64,000 bases of DNA from Mariniblastus sp964414815 (GTDB taxonomy: Bacteria > Planctomycetota > Planctomycetia > Pirellulales > Pirellulaceae), in the NCBI GenBank assembly GCA_964414815.1, contig CAYPXY010000004.1, positions 124,001 through 188,000 of the forward strand, written 5' to 3'. Of the stretch, positions 51,817 through 60,060 are shown in pieces. The position numbers and the translations under genes are program-made. Each line of letters begins with the position of its first letter. Positions within the stretch are counted from its first letter, which is position 1. The notes under the pieces were generated by a model that was not told where the DNA came from, did no database searches, and worked only from the letters and a program-made list of their open reading frames with translations.

Positions 51817-53259
51817 ATGGAACTTATTTTCTTTGATTTTCTGCTGGCGTCGGGCAGCCCGATTGAGTTGGTTCACGATGTGGCCGGCGGAGGTGGCGGA
51901 GGCAGCGGCCCGAAGCCAATCACGCCCATGGTGGTGCTGGGCATCATCATGGCGGTCACATATCTGGTGATTGCCTTCGAATGGATGCATAAGACGGTCG
52001 CCGCGATGGTGGGAGCCATTGTTGCGGTCGCGGCAGCCTTGTGGTTTCATGTATTCAAGGGTGGTTCAGGGGGCTCTGAATACAGCAAAGCCGTTCACGA
52101 CATCATCGGACACGATATTGGCGTCATCGGTGTGATTGTCGGAACATCGATTCTGGTGGAGATCGCCAGTCGAAGCGGTTTGTTTCATTTTCTGGCGGTC
52201 AAAATCGTCAAGCGAACGCAGGGCGATCCCATGAAACTGCTGACGTTGATGATTGTCGCGACGGTCTTGTTCGTTACGTTTCTGACCATTGCTCCGGGAA
52301 CGATGATCATGGTTTCGCTGGCGCTGGTCGTTTGCAAGGAACTCCATCTGTCACCCAAACCCTACATCATCGCCATTGCGGTGACAGCGAACTCGGGTGC
52401 GTTGATGACGTTGGCGTCGGGGATTTGTACTCTGATGCTGGGACATGCCGGTGATTTGCCGTACCTGCATTTCTTTCGTGTCACTTCCCCAATGGCGCTG
52501 ATCTCTGCCTGGATCGCGTGGGAGTGGATTCGCCGGTTCTACAAGAAAGACATTGTTTCACCAGATACGCCGGAGGAACGACGAGCCAAGGTGGCTTCAT
52601 TTGATGAGTGGGCGCTGGTGAAGGATGTTCGGCTGTTCTACCGCTCCGCCATCATTCTTGGCTTGACGATTGTTGGATTTGCGTTGTCGCAGAAACTGGG
52701 GGTTGGGCTGGACTATATTGCCTTTATCGGTGCGACGACGGCACTGTTGGTATCGGGGATTTACCCCGATGAGGCGATCAAGAAAGTGAACTGGTCCCTG
52801 GTTCTGTTTTTCACCGGACTGTTTGTGATCATTGGTTCCGTTCAGGAGACCGGGCTGTTGGCGGTACTGGCCAAAAACATCATCGCCTGGTCGGGAGGAA
52901 ATGAAACTGTCACGTTGTTGTTGCTGACCCTGTTTACGATGCCGCTCTCGGGAATCGTCGACAATATTCCCGTTGCCGCGACGATGATCCCGATCGTACG
53001 AGAAATGGGAGTTCAGGGGGTGGCCACCGATCCGTTGTGGTGGTCGTTGATTTTGACCTGTAATCTGGGTGGCAATTCGACCCCGATCGGAAGTGTCAGT
53101 ACCGTGATTGCACTCAATGCATTGGAAAAAGAGGGGGGAGTCAAAGTGGGCTGGGGAGAGTTTCTGCGCATGGGGGGAATTTTGACCCTGGTTCAAGGGG
53201 CAGCAATCGTATTGTATCTTTGGGCTTTTTCGACCTTTGGTCTTTTTCCTTCTCGATAG
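51817..53259 (+). CDS. ArsB/NhaD-type permease (SLC13-like ion transporter)
   Basis: 480 residues from ATG 51817 (a TTG at 51802 would add 5). About twelve membrane segments in two halves. Motifs include TNSGALMTLASG-like ANSGALMTLASG and a second-half counterpart DNIPVAATM with NLGGNSTPIGS, the paired reentrant hairpins of the ion-transporter superfamily to which ArsB and NhaD belong. The Gly-rich stretch near residue 26 (GGGGGGSG) is a linker after a short N-terminal segment. Likely a Na+/H+ antiporter or anion exporter. The universal-stress-like gene follows closely. Confidence 0.82.
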   Translation: MELIFFDFLLASGSPIELVHDVAGGGGGGSGPKPITPMVVLGIIMAVTYLVIAFEWMHKTVAAMVGAIVAVAAALWFHVFKGGSGGSEYSKAVHDIIGHDIGVIGVIVGTSILVEIASRSGLFHFLAVKIVKRTQGDPMKLLTLMIVATVLFVTFLTIAPGTMIMVSLALVVCKELHLSPKPYIIAIAVTANSGALMTLASGICTLMLGHAGDLPYLHFFRVTSPMALISAWIAWEWIRRFYKKDIVSPDTPEERRAKVASFDEWALVKDVRLFYRSAIILGLTIVGFALSQKLGVGLDYIAFIGATTALLVSGIYPDEAIKKVNWSLVLFFTGLFVIIGSVQETGLLAVLAKNIIAWSGGNETVTLLLLTLFTMPLSGIVDNIPVAATMIPIVREMGVQGVATDPLWWSLILTCNLGGNSTPIGSVSTVIALNALEKEGGVKVGWGEFLRMGGILTLVQGAAIVLYLWAFSTFGLFPSR

Positions 53260-53332
53260 GTACAATTTTAATTCGTGGCGATGGACTTCCAGGTCTATCG
53301 GAAAAAAAGTAATTGGCAGACCGAAAGACCGT

Positions 53333-53367
53333 GAGGTCGATCCCACATCGGGAGGTCGATCCCACAT
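53333..53367 (+). repeat. Tandem 16-bp direct repeat in a leader
   Basis: GAGGTCGATCCCACAT occurs at 53333-53348 and again at 53352-53367 with a 3-base spacer (19-base period, about two helical turns). It lies 20 bases before the GTG start of the universal-stress-like gene, a place where a regulator could bind, or it may be a chance duplication. Confidence 0.5.
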
Positions 53368-53386
53368 TTTTTATACGGAGCATTCA

Positions 53387-54250
53387 GTGTCCACTACCGA
53401 TCCCTTTGACAATCGTTCCAGCATGTTGGAAAACCTTGGCATGTTCAAGGCAGCCACCCATGCGGTCCCGACCGAGTTGTCGGAAGTTTCTATCAATACG
53501 ATCCTCGTCGCCGTCGATGGAGGCAATCAGGAAGCTGCCGTTCTTGAGGTGGCCAAACAATTGAGTCAAAGAACTTCCGCAAACGTGATTCAAGGTGGGA
53601 TCTTCGAGACCGTCGCGGATCTGGTTGCAGCCATTGAGGCGAACAAGGCAGATCTAGTGGTGATCGACGCTCCCTACGGAAAGGATTTTCACGACGTCAA
53701 AAGCGACAGTCTGGGAGAATTTGTCGGATTGTTAATGGTGGAGACGACTTGTCCCATCCTGTGTGTACGAAGGCCCGTCTCGGCAGAAGAAGTGTCTACC
53801 GCCTTTAAAAATTGCGTGGTGCCGTTGACATCGATGGACGAAGCGGCCCTTAAATCGGTGGCTTGGGCATTCAGTCTGGTCAGCCATCCCGGCGATGTGG
53901 AGCTACTGGCGGTTGCCGACGAAGACATGATCAAGGAAGCTCGCCGAATCTTGAGCGACGGTTCGGACGGCCCCGCAGACGAACTGTTTTCGATTGACCG
54001 AATCGAGTCCATGCTTCCCAAGATGATTGCGGGAGTGACGGCGGCCTCGCATCGGCGATCCCAACAGGCCGGCGATATTCACTTTCACGTCCACGTCAAA
54101 GCAGGTCGGTTTATTCCAACCGTTCTCAATGAACTCGGCGACCGCAAGCGACTACTGGTTTGGGGATGCGACCGTGAACACGATTCGCCCAGCTTCCATC
54201 GGGCCATCGATCTGATCTATTCGTTCTGCTGCCCGATTCTGATCGTTTGA
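53387..54250 (+). CDS. Universal-stress-protein-like cytoplasmic protein
   Basis: 287 residues from GTG 53387, chosen because ACGGAG lies 7 bases upstream; an in-frame ATG 12 codons later is possible. Two USP-like halves: the first with NTILVAVDGGNQEAAVLEVA and ADLVVIDAPYGKD, TTCPILCVRRP; the second begins KNCVVPLTSMDEAALKSVAW and ends RKRLLVWGCDREHDS and CCPILIV. The order beta-alpha-beta is right but the ATP-binding G-x2-G-x9-GS motif is not evident. It follows the ArsB/NhaD permease by 127 bases and may regulate or sense its transport. Confidence 0.65.
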   Translation: MSTTDPFDNRSSMLENLGMFKAATHAVPTELSEVSINTILVAVDGGNQEAAVLEVAKQLSQRTSANVIQGGIFETVADLVAAIEANKADLVVIDAPYGKDFHDVKSDSLGEFVGLLMVETTCPILCVRRPVSAEEVSTAFKNCVVPLTSMDEAALKSVAWAFSLVSHPGDVELLAVADEDMIKEARRILSDGSDGPADELFSIDRIESMLPKMIAGVTAASHRRSQQAGDIHFHVHVKAGRFIPTVLNELGDRKRLLVWGCDREHDSPSFHRAIDLIYSFCCPILIV

Positions 54251-54277
54251 ACGGATCGTTTGAAATCAATCCGCCGG

Positions 54278-54751
54278 TCAGGACGATCCTGGCTCATTCA
54301 CAAGATGGGCAATGATCGCCGGACACGCGGCTTCCAACATGTCCAGCACATGTTCAAAACCTTGTGGCCCGCCATAGTATGGATCAGGGACTTCCTTTTC
54401 CCAGTTCTCATCAAGAAAATGACTGAGCAAACGTACCTCTGCCGTTCCGCCTGTACCTAAGCACTGGATTCTCGACAGATTCGCATGGTCCATCGCCAGG
54501 ATCAAATCAAAATGGTTCAGGTCTTCCCGTGTCACCTGCCTGGCTCGGGTCACAAATGAATAACCGCGCCGCTGGCCTGCCTGCCGCATTCTCGGGTCAG
54601 GCAGTTCGCCAATATGATAATCGTGAGTTCCTGCCGAATCGATTTCGATGAACGGGTTCAAATTCTGTTCATCGACCCGCTTTTGCAATACGGCTTCTCC
54701 TGCCGGTGATCGACAGATGTTTCCCATACAGACAAAAAGAACTCGCTTCAT
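54278..54751 (-). CDS. Low-molecular-weight protein-tyrosine phosphatase
   Basis: 157 residues from ATG 54751; an ATG at 54775 would overlap the preceding stop and add eight residues. The P-loop VCMGNICRSPAGEA contains Cys8 and the Arg that bind phosphate, and PDPYYGG near residue 120 supplies the general-acid Asp. Family members act on phosphotyrosine proteins (exopolysaccharide regulators) or protein-arginine phosphate. No tyrosine kinase gene is in view. It begins 17 bases past the end of the signal peptidase gene on the same strand. Confidence 0.93.
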   Translation of the reverse strand: MKRVLFVCMGNICRSPAGEAVLQKRVDEQNLNPFIEIDSAGTHDYHIGELPDPRMRQAGQRRGYSFVTRARQVTREDLNHFDLILAMDHANLSRIQCLGTGGTAEVRLLSHFLDENWEKEVPDPYYGGPQGFEHVLDMLEAACPAIIAHLVNEPGSS

Positions 54752-54768
54752 TTGATTGGACCTAACTT

Positions 54769-56106
54769 CTACCATTGAACGACTCCCAGAATATCCTGCT
54801 TGTGGATGTCTGGCGGATTCCAGAATCGGCTGTCGGTCGAAAGCGGTGGGTTGTCGCCGAGCAAAATCCGGGATTCCGGGCCGGCTTCCAGCTTACCTGA
54901 TTGCTCGAGATAGTAAATGTCGCGCCAAATTTGTACTCGGCGGATATTCATCGAATGGCTGCTGGCGCCTATTTCGAACACATGGTCTGTGAATCGTTGG
55001 GGCTCCGGAATAGGTTCCGAATGACAGACTGCCTGTCCGTCAAAATGGATTTTCAATTGATGGTCAAACAGGGATAGCTCGATTCGCTCCATGGGCCAGC
55101 GGTGTGCCTTGAATGAGTGTGGTTGATGACTCGATGGGGTCAGGCGGGCCAAGTCGGTTTCAGGAAGGTCATCATCTGACCCGTGGCGGGCGTACCAGGT
55201 TACATCGACTTCCTGGTTTCCTTTGCATTCACATACAATCTCGATCACGCTTTCACCTCGAAACAATCGAAAGCCAAAAATTCCTTCTTTCGGAAAATTG
55301 CCTTCGATTTCGACAAACAGGTCAGCCGTCGGATTGAGTTTCCTCGATGTGGATGGATTGTAGAAATCGATGTCTTCAACCGGAAACACATCATCGCGTT
55401 TGCCCGAATGAGGACAACATCGCCAATTCAGAAACCGGATCCAGTCCAGGACTGGCAATGGGGTGCCTCTGTCGTTTTCAGACCGTGGCTCACGGTCGAT
55501 GTCCAATCGAGCATCAAAGACCAACTGCCCGTCTTCAACCGCCCAACGCGTATACTCTGATTTGGTTTGCCAGCGGGCGGCTGGATCGATCGACTTCGGA
55601 CAAAATGCTGAATCATAGACAGGAATTCGTAGTTGCTTTTGTACTTCCAACGGCTTGGACAGGACAACGCCTTCTTTGGTCAGTTTGCCATTTTGAATTT
55701 CAATGACTTCGTTGGGCAGCCCGACGATTCGCTTGATGCCGACAGAGTTTGAACCCGGCAATCGAAACGCAACCACATCCCATCGCTGAATCGGTTTGTC
55801 GGGATCAATCCACACGCGTTGAACAGGCAGAGGCTCAGCAAGCTTCAGATCGATGTTTTTAAAACCGCAGTTCGGACAGACCATCTGTGCTGGCAGCGGA
55901 TCCGTGCCGACGGCAAATCGAATCGGAAGCCCACAATCGGCGCATTCCAGGCTGAAGTGTTCACCGAAAAGCGTCGGTGCCATCGAAGCCCCGTGAACGA
56001 TTCCAGGAATTCGTTTTTCACTGACTGGTTTCGAGTCACATCCGACAATGAAAAGTAACGTGAGTGCAAGGCAAAATAGTTTCAAGATCGAAGTTGTTGC
56101 TTCCAT
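54769..56106 (-). CDS. lepB: Lipoprotein-type signal peptidase I with zinc ribbon and a large insert
   Basis: 445 residues, about twice usual size. An N-terminal lipobox LLFIVGC places Cys23 for lipidation instead of the usual transmembrane anchor. Box B HGASMAPT holds catalytic Ser41. Next comes a CxxC-x18-CxxC zinc ribbon (Cys55, 58, 77, 80), then DVVAFRLPG, and the Lys box VGIKRIVGLPNEVIEI with Lys125. Between this and the C-terminal box ILLGDNPPLSTDSRFW (about 415-430) lies an insert of about 260 residues that looks beta-rich, concanavalin-like (ELSLFDHQLKIHFDGQAVC). It should cleave leader peptides outside the membrane. Confidence 0.8.
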   Translation of the reverse strand: MEATTSILKLFCLALTLLFIVGCDSKPVSEKRIPGIVHGASMAPTLFGEHFSLECADCGLPIRFAVGTDPLPAQMVCPNCGFKNIDLKLAEPLPVQRVWIDPDKPIQRWDVVAFRLPGSNSVGIKRIVGLPNEVIEIQNGKLTKEGVVLSKPLEVQKQLRIPVYDSAFCPKSIDPAARWQTKSEYTRWAVEDGQLVFDARLDIDREPRSENDRGTPLPVLDWIRFLNWRCCPHSGKRDDVFPVEDIDFYNPSTSRKLNPTADLFVEIEGNFPKEGIFGFRLFRGESVIEIVCECKGNQEVDVTWYARHGSDDDLPETDLARLTPSSHQPHSFKAHRWPMERIELSLFDHQLKIHFDGQAVCHSEPIPEPQRFTDHVFEIGASSHSMNIRRVQIWRDIYYLEQSGKLEAGPESRILLGDNPPLSTDSRFWNPPDIHKQDILGVVQW

Positions 56107-56144
56107 TTGGGCCGCACACTTTCGGTGTGTGAAGGGGTTTCAAC

Positions 56145-56262
56145 TCTAGCTGGTCAACTTTCGTTCCGGTTGGACAAGCCAACCGGGGACGTACCCCCAA
56201 AAAAGTCAGCATCCCGCCCCCTGCCAGCTCGTCTGGCAGGAGCGAAAGTTTGACTAGCTAGA
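56145..56262. repeat. Family D element: long inverted repeat with two inner hairpins
   Basis: Outer arms TCTAGCTGGTCAACTTTCG (from 56145) and CGAAAGTTTGACTAGCTAGA (to 56262) pair over about 22 bases with one mismatch and one bulge. Inside are hairpins CCGGTTGG/CCAACCGG and CTGCCAG/CTGGCAG. The layout copies family A (about 115 bases, outer stem plus two hairpins) with unrelated sequence. Its right arm contains the TAG stop of the HEXXH protein gene. Confidence 0.75.
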
Positions 56263-57124
56263 AACTCGACATCCTGTCCAGCAAAGCCCGGTCTGCTGGA
56301 TTGCGTTTTGTTTTCTGGATCGAATCCCAAAACCCATCGTTGATGGCAGGACAGAACTTGAACAGTTGTTCCTTCAGCAGTTTTGCTTTGCTCTCGAGCA
56401 CCGCCTCTTTCTCCATTCTCTTGGCCACGTACTCCGCATCGACAATCAGATTGGCAAATATCTCGGCCTTGTCTTCCTCAACACCCGTGGTTGAATAATG
56501 GTTGAGAAAGCCGGGAAACTTTTCCGTCAACACCCCTGTATCGGGATTATCCTGAGCATTTTTTCCGCCATCTCCATATTTGAAATCTTCCGGATTGAGA
56601 GCCGCCCAAACCTTGTCCTCGTATAGTTTGAAGTCATCCTGCCAGTCGATGATATGGTAAAACTCATGGTGAATCACCTTTCGCAGATACGTTGGCGTGC
56701 CGCGACTGATATCCAGATACAGCGTATCATTTCCGAAATCCGGAATCGCTCCTCGTCGCTGTCCTGCGAACGAAAGCTCCCAACAAATCACCACTCGTTT
56801 CAATCGCGACCGCTGAACTAATTCTCGAGGATAGAGGCGAAGCTCCTGATCGAACAAGGGAATGTACTTGAGCAATTCTTTTTCTTCGGCCGGTTTGCCT
56901 TCAATCGTCCCATGTCGGATCTCGACCGGAAACTCCGGATCCACTGCGATGATTTCAATTCGGTAGGTCTCAGCAATTTTCTCAAGCCTCTCCAAAGATT
57001 GCTCTCGGGTTTCCTCCTGAGTCTGTTGAGCGCATCCGGCACGACCACCGAGAACAATCATAAGGGTCAATACCGATGGAATTACTCGCAATATCCCGTT
57101 TGTACTGCTCATGATTCTGTTCAT
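56258..57124 (-). CDS. Putative secreted zinc metallopeptidase-like protein
   Basis: 288 residues, not assigned to a family. A signal segment at about 11-30 (LRVIPSVLTLMIVLGG) is followed by CAQQ, possibly a lipid site but with a poor lipobox. The middle has an HEXXH-type site HEFYH (His153, Glu154, His157) within VIHHEFYHIIDWQDDF, and a downstream acidic stretch VEEDKAEIFANLI that could hold the third ligand. It is likely an extracytoplasmic protease or amidase. It lies 6 bases past the start-side of the Gfo/Idh gene on the same strand, so it follows it in one operon. Confidence 0.6.
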   Translation of the reverse strand: MNRIMSSTNGILRVIPSVLTLMIVLGGRAGCAQQTQEETREQSLERLEKIAETYRIEIIAVDPEFPVEIRHGTIEGKPAEEKELLKYIPLFDQELRLYPRELVQRSRLKRVVICWELSFAGQRRGAIPDFGNDTLYLDISRGTPTYLRKVIHHEFYHIIDWQDDFKLYEDKVWAALNPEDFKYGDGGKNAQDNPDTGVLTEKFPGFLNHYSTTGVEEDKAEIFANLIVDAEYVAKRMEKEAVLESKAKLLKEQLFKFCPAINDGFWDSIQKTKRNPADRALLDRMSSF

Positions 57125-57130
57125 GATTTT

Positions 57131-58957
57131 TTATGTCAAACCCAACGTTTTTGATTCCGTTTCAAACAGATGCCGGGTGGCCTCGGCACCTGAGACTTCG
57201 GGAACGCCATCCGATTTGAAATCGAACCATTCTGGCTGGAAGGCAATGAACCCGTGGCCACCCACTTTTTGGGAATTCGCGATAGCCTGTTTTGCGGTCA
57301 GTGCAATCACCGCGTCACCGAGTGCGACCGGTCCGTTGCAGCGAGGCTGGTTGCCCCAGTCACCCGTGCTGATGCACCACGCCCAGTGTTCAATTTCTTC
57401 GCGGTAGCCACGGCTGACCGGGCCACTGCCTTCGGCGGTTTTGGCGGGTGCGGAATCACCGCTGGCGGATGTGTCGAGCGCGGCGGAGCCGTCTTTGGCC
57501 CGAACCCGGGCTTTGATGGAAGTGCCCTGTTTCGGATAGAGCATCACTTCCGCTTCTTTATCTAATACCAATGTTCCCTTGGTACCCATCACGACTTCAC
57601 CGTATCCACCAAAGCCATTTCCGTTGATGGAGGAATAAGTGACGACCACTTTTTTGTTAGGGTCGATCGCATAGCCCGGTACCCCGCGGGATGGATCAGG
57701 ATACTGATTCACTGGATCCCGATAGCCTACATCAAACTTGTAATCGTAACCCTGGCCTGGAAATTCAAAGGTGCAGTAGACATGATCGTCTGCGTCGCGG
57801 TCATAGGGGAAGGTGTGCCGTCCGCCGATTGCATGCACGGTCAGAGGATGAACATGGCCCCCCACTTCTTTCGACAGAGCAGAGATGAAAATACTGGCCG
57901 CATCGAGTTGATGGCTTCCCAGCTCCGCCATCAAGCCACCGCCGGTCCGGTCCCATAGCCTCCAACGAACCAGCTCTTCCAGCGCCGTCCGCACACGCCC
58001 GCTTCCATAAACATCGGTTCGATCTTCGTACCCGTGCTTTGCGGCATCGACGTATCGATCAGAATCCCATTGCCGCCACTGATTGATTTTCTGCAGCAAA
58101 TTCATTCGGTCCTGAGCCGATAAATTGCCGGACTCATAATCGGCCATGAACGTGTTCAAGTCGTCCAAAATCCGATCGACATGCTTCCCGTCCTGACGGG
58201 TCTCTCCTCCTGGAATCGGCAGTGCCCAGGAATCTCCGCCCGGCAGATTATTACGATGCCACTGGGCACGAATGTGATGTATTTCACCAAGCAAGCCCCA
58301 TCGCATTAGATTGACTGTGTTGTCGTAAAGAATGCTGTAGTGGCGTTGGTGTCCTACGGCGAGCAATCGTCGTTGCTCCTCGGCGACCCGAGTCATCAGT
58401 TTGCACTGGGCCACGCTATGAGCCATCAGTTTTTCACACAGCACGTGTTTGCCGTTTTTCATCGCCGCGATGGCAATCGGAGCGTGCAGAAAAAGAGGCG
58501 TACCGATAATGATTCCGTCGATGTCGGGATCGGCAACCGCATCTTGCCAGTCGCGATGAATCTTGACGTGACGCCGGGCTTCGTCTTCGGATTTCCAGCC
58601 GTAGACCTTCATCAATCCTGGCCGGACTTTGATCGTATTGTTGCTGGTCCAATCGCCATGAAACGCCCGGTGGATGCTCGACGGACGGACGTCGCAGATG
58701 GAAGTAACGTCAACGTAGTCTGGATTGATCGCGCCCATCAGGACGCTTCCCTGGTCCCCCGTTCCGATCACACAGACTCGAACCGGTCGATGCGGCCGTT
58801 GATAGCCAAAGTACATCCCCCCCAGCCCTCCGGCTGCAACACCACCGGCCGCGATGGATTTGACCAGAAAATCACGACGGTGCATTTTCTCAAAAGCCGT
58901 CACGGCGGAATAGTAATTCTCGCGGCCGACTTCACGTTCTTCGGGAGTGAGATTCAT
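57131..58957 (-). CDS. Gfo/Idh/MocA oxidoreductase with Tat leader
   Basis: 608 residues. After a 24-residue polar lead, MHRRDFLVKSIAAGG is a twin-arginine signal with hydrophobic stretch to about residue 55. The Rossmann NAD site VCVIGTGDQGSV follows, then HVLCEKLMAHS with the conserved Glu-Lys, characteristic of the family. The C-terminal dimerisation domain reaches LFETESKTLGL. Planctomycetes export many such enzymes, thought to act on sugars or inositols. The DoxX gene precedes it by 31 bases on the same strand. Confidence 0.88.
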   Translation of the reverse strand: MNLTPEEREVGRENYYSAVTAFEKMHRRDFLVKSIAAGGVAAGGLGGMYFGYQRPHRPVRVCVIGTGDQGSVLMGAINPDYVDVTSICDVRPSSIHRAFHGDWTSNNTIKVRPGLMKVYGWKSEDEARRHVKIHRDWQDAVADPDIDGIIIGTPLFLHAPIAIAAMKNGKHVLCEKLMAHSVAQCKLMTRVAEEQRRLLAVGHQRHYSILYDNTVNLMRWGLLGEIHHIRAQWHRNNLPGGDSWALPIPGGETRQDGKHVDRILDDLNTFMADYESGNLSAQDRMNLLQKINQWRQWDSDRYVDAAKHGYEDRTDVYGSGRVRTALEELVRWRLWDRTGGGLMAELGSHQLDAASIFISALSKEVGGHVHPLTVHAIGGRHTFPYDRDADDHVYCTFEFPGQGYDYKFDVGYRDPVNQYPDPSRGVPGYAIDPNKKVVVTYSSINGNGFGGYGEVVMGTKGTLVLDKEAEVMLYPKQGTSIKARVRAKDGSAALDTSASGDSAPAKTAEGSGPVSRGYREEIEHWAWCISTGDWGNQPRCNGPVALGDAVIALTAKQAIANSQKVGGHGFIAFQPEWFDFKSDGVPEVSGAEATRHLFETESKTLGLT

Positions 58958-58988
58958 GGTTGGGATGAGGGGTGAGGGATGATAACCA

Positions 58989-59936
58989 CTAACCTTTCTT
59001 CTTGCTCAGAAAAAAGTCTAGCCCGCCGATCTTTCCGGCTGCGGTTGCAAAGATCACCAGGCAAGCGGCCAGTTCGACAAAATACAAATAGGTGGGAGCG
59101 GTTCCGGCGATCCAGGGCGGTTGGGTCGCGATCACGGACGCCAGAAACATCGCGGCGGCCAGCGATGCGAATCGGGTGAACAAACCGAGGATCAACAAAG
59201 CCCCCACGATGGTATCAAACCAGGGGATCACTCGATCGATCGCTTTTTGCCAACTCAAGGGCTGGCTGAAAGGCCGATGCAGGGTCAGCGCGGGTTGGTC
59301 TCGTTGCGAATCGACCGCAACTTCATTCAATTGCTGCTCCAGAGAATCCCAGATCGATTCGACTTCGCGTAGCCAACCTTGTAGCTTGCGTCTGCGGTCA
59401 CTTTTGATCGTTTCGACTTGCTCTCGCAGAGACTCAACTTTCTCGGCCGTCAATTGACGAGCGCTACCGTCGCGATCGAATCCATTGAGTCGATCGGTGG
59501 AACCAAAATGAACGATCAACTCATCCCGATTGGCGTCGAGGAATTCTTCAAGTAGCTGTTTGTGTTCGCTCAGAATACGTTCCGCACGAACGACTTGATT
59601 TCTATCTTCGAACTGATAGTGGTCGTGAAGTCGGTCCCGAAAATCGTTCCAGATCGCGAAGGTAAAATCAGCAGAAATTTCGGGCGATTGAAACTCTTCA
59701 TCCGTTGCAACTAGCGGATTTTCTGTTTTCAGGCAAAGCCGTACCACTCCATGAGGGTCATCCAGGAATGGGTGGAAGTAATCCGCATAAGGGCCTTTGG
59801 CTTCGGATAGAAACGGCTTGGCCGAAAAATTGCCGCTTTGCAGTTTCGTCGTTCCTTCCTTGAAGAAATGAAAACCGACGACGACCCGCAACAGTATCAA
59901 TGAGGTAAAAATACATGTCAGTTGAAAGCGGGACAT
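58989..59936 (-). CDS. DoxX-family membrane protein with large extracytoplasmic loop
   Basis: 315 residues. A first hydrophobic segment (about 8-25) and then a polar domain of about 190 residues (heptad-like near 165-200) precede the DoxX-like membrane bundle at about 230-310: VIPWFDTIVGALLILGLFTR, ASLAAAMFLASVIATQPPW and LVIFATAAGKIGGLDF. The polar part shows FFKEGTTKLQSGNF, recurrent in planctomycete DoxX proteins. It could serve as electron-transfer partner for the Gfo/Idh enzyme downstream. Redox chemistry is inferred only from the family name. Confidence 0.75.
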   Translation of the reverse strand: MSRFQLTCIFTSLILLRVVVGFHFFKEGTTKLQSGNFSAKPFLSEAKGPYADYFHPFLDDPHGVVRLCLKTENPLVATDEEFQSPEISADFTFAIWNDFRDRLHDHYQFEDRNQVVRAERILSEHKQLLEEFLDANRDELIVHFGSTDRLNGFDRDGSARQLTAEKVESLREQVETIKSDRRRKLQGWLREVESIWDSLEQQLNEVAVDSQRDQPALTLHRPFSQPLSWQKAIDRVIPWFDTIVGALLILGLFTRFASLAAAMFLASVIATQPPWIAGTAPTYLYFVELAACLVIFATAAGKIGGLDFFLSKKKG

Positions 59937-60024
59937 CGAAGCCAGATAGTTGTTGCCGAAACGGCAGAATCAGGTGTTGAGGTTCAGTACATCGGAACGT
60001 CGCCGATGGAAGATTCGTCTGTCA

Positions 60025-60046
60025 GTATACCAGAAGTATACCAGAA
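60025..60046 (+). repeat. Tandem 11-bp direct repeat
   Basis: GTATACCAGAA is repeated exactly at 60025-60035 and 60036-60046. It lies in the 124-base gap between the TPR gene end and the DoxX gene start. GTATAC is itself palindromic. Period equals one DNA turn. Confidence 0.6.
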
Positions 60047-60060
60047 TTTTCGTTCTGCGG

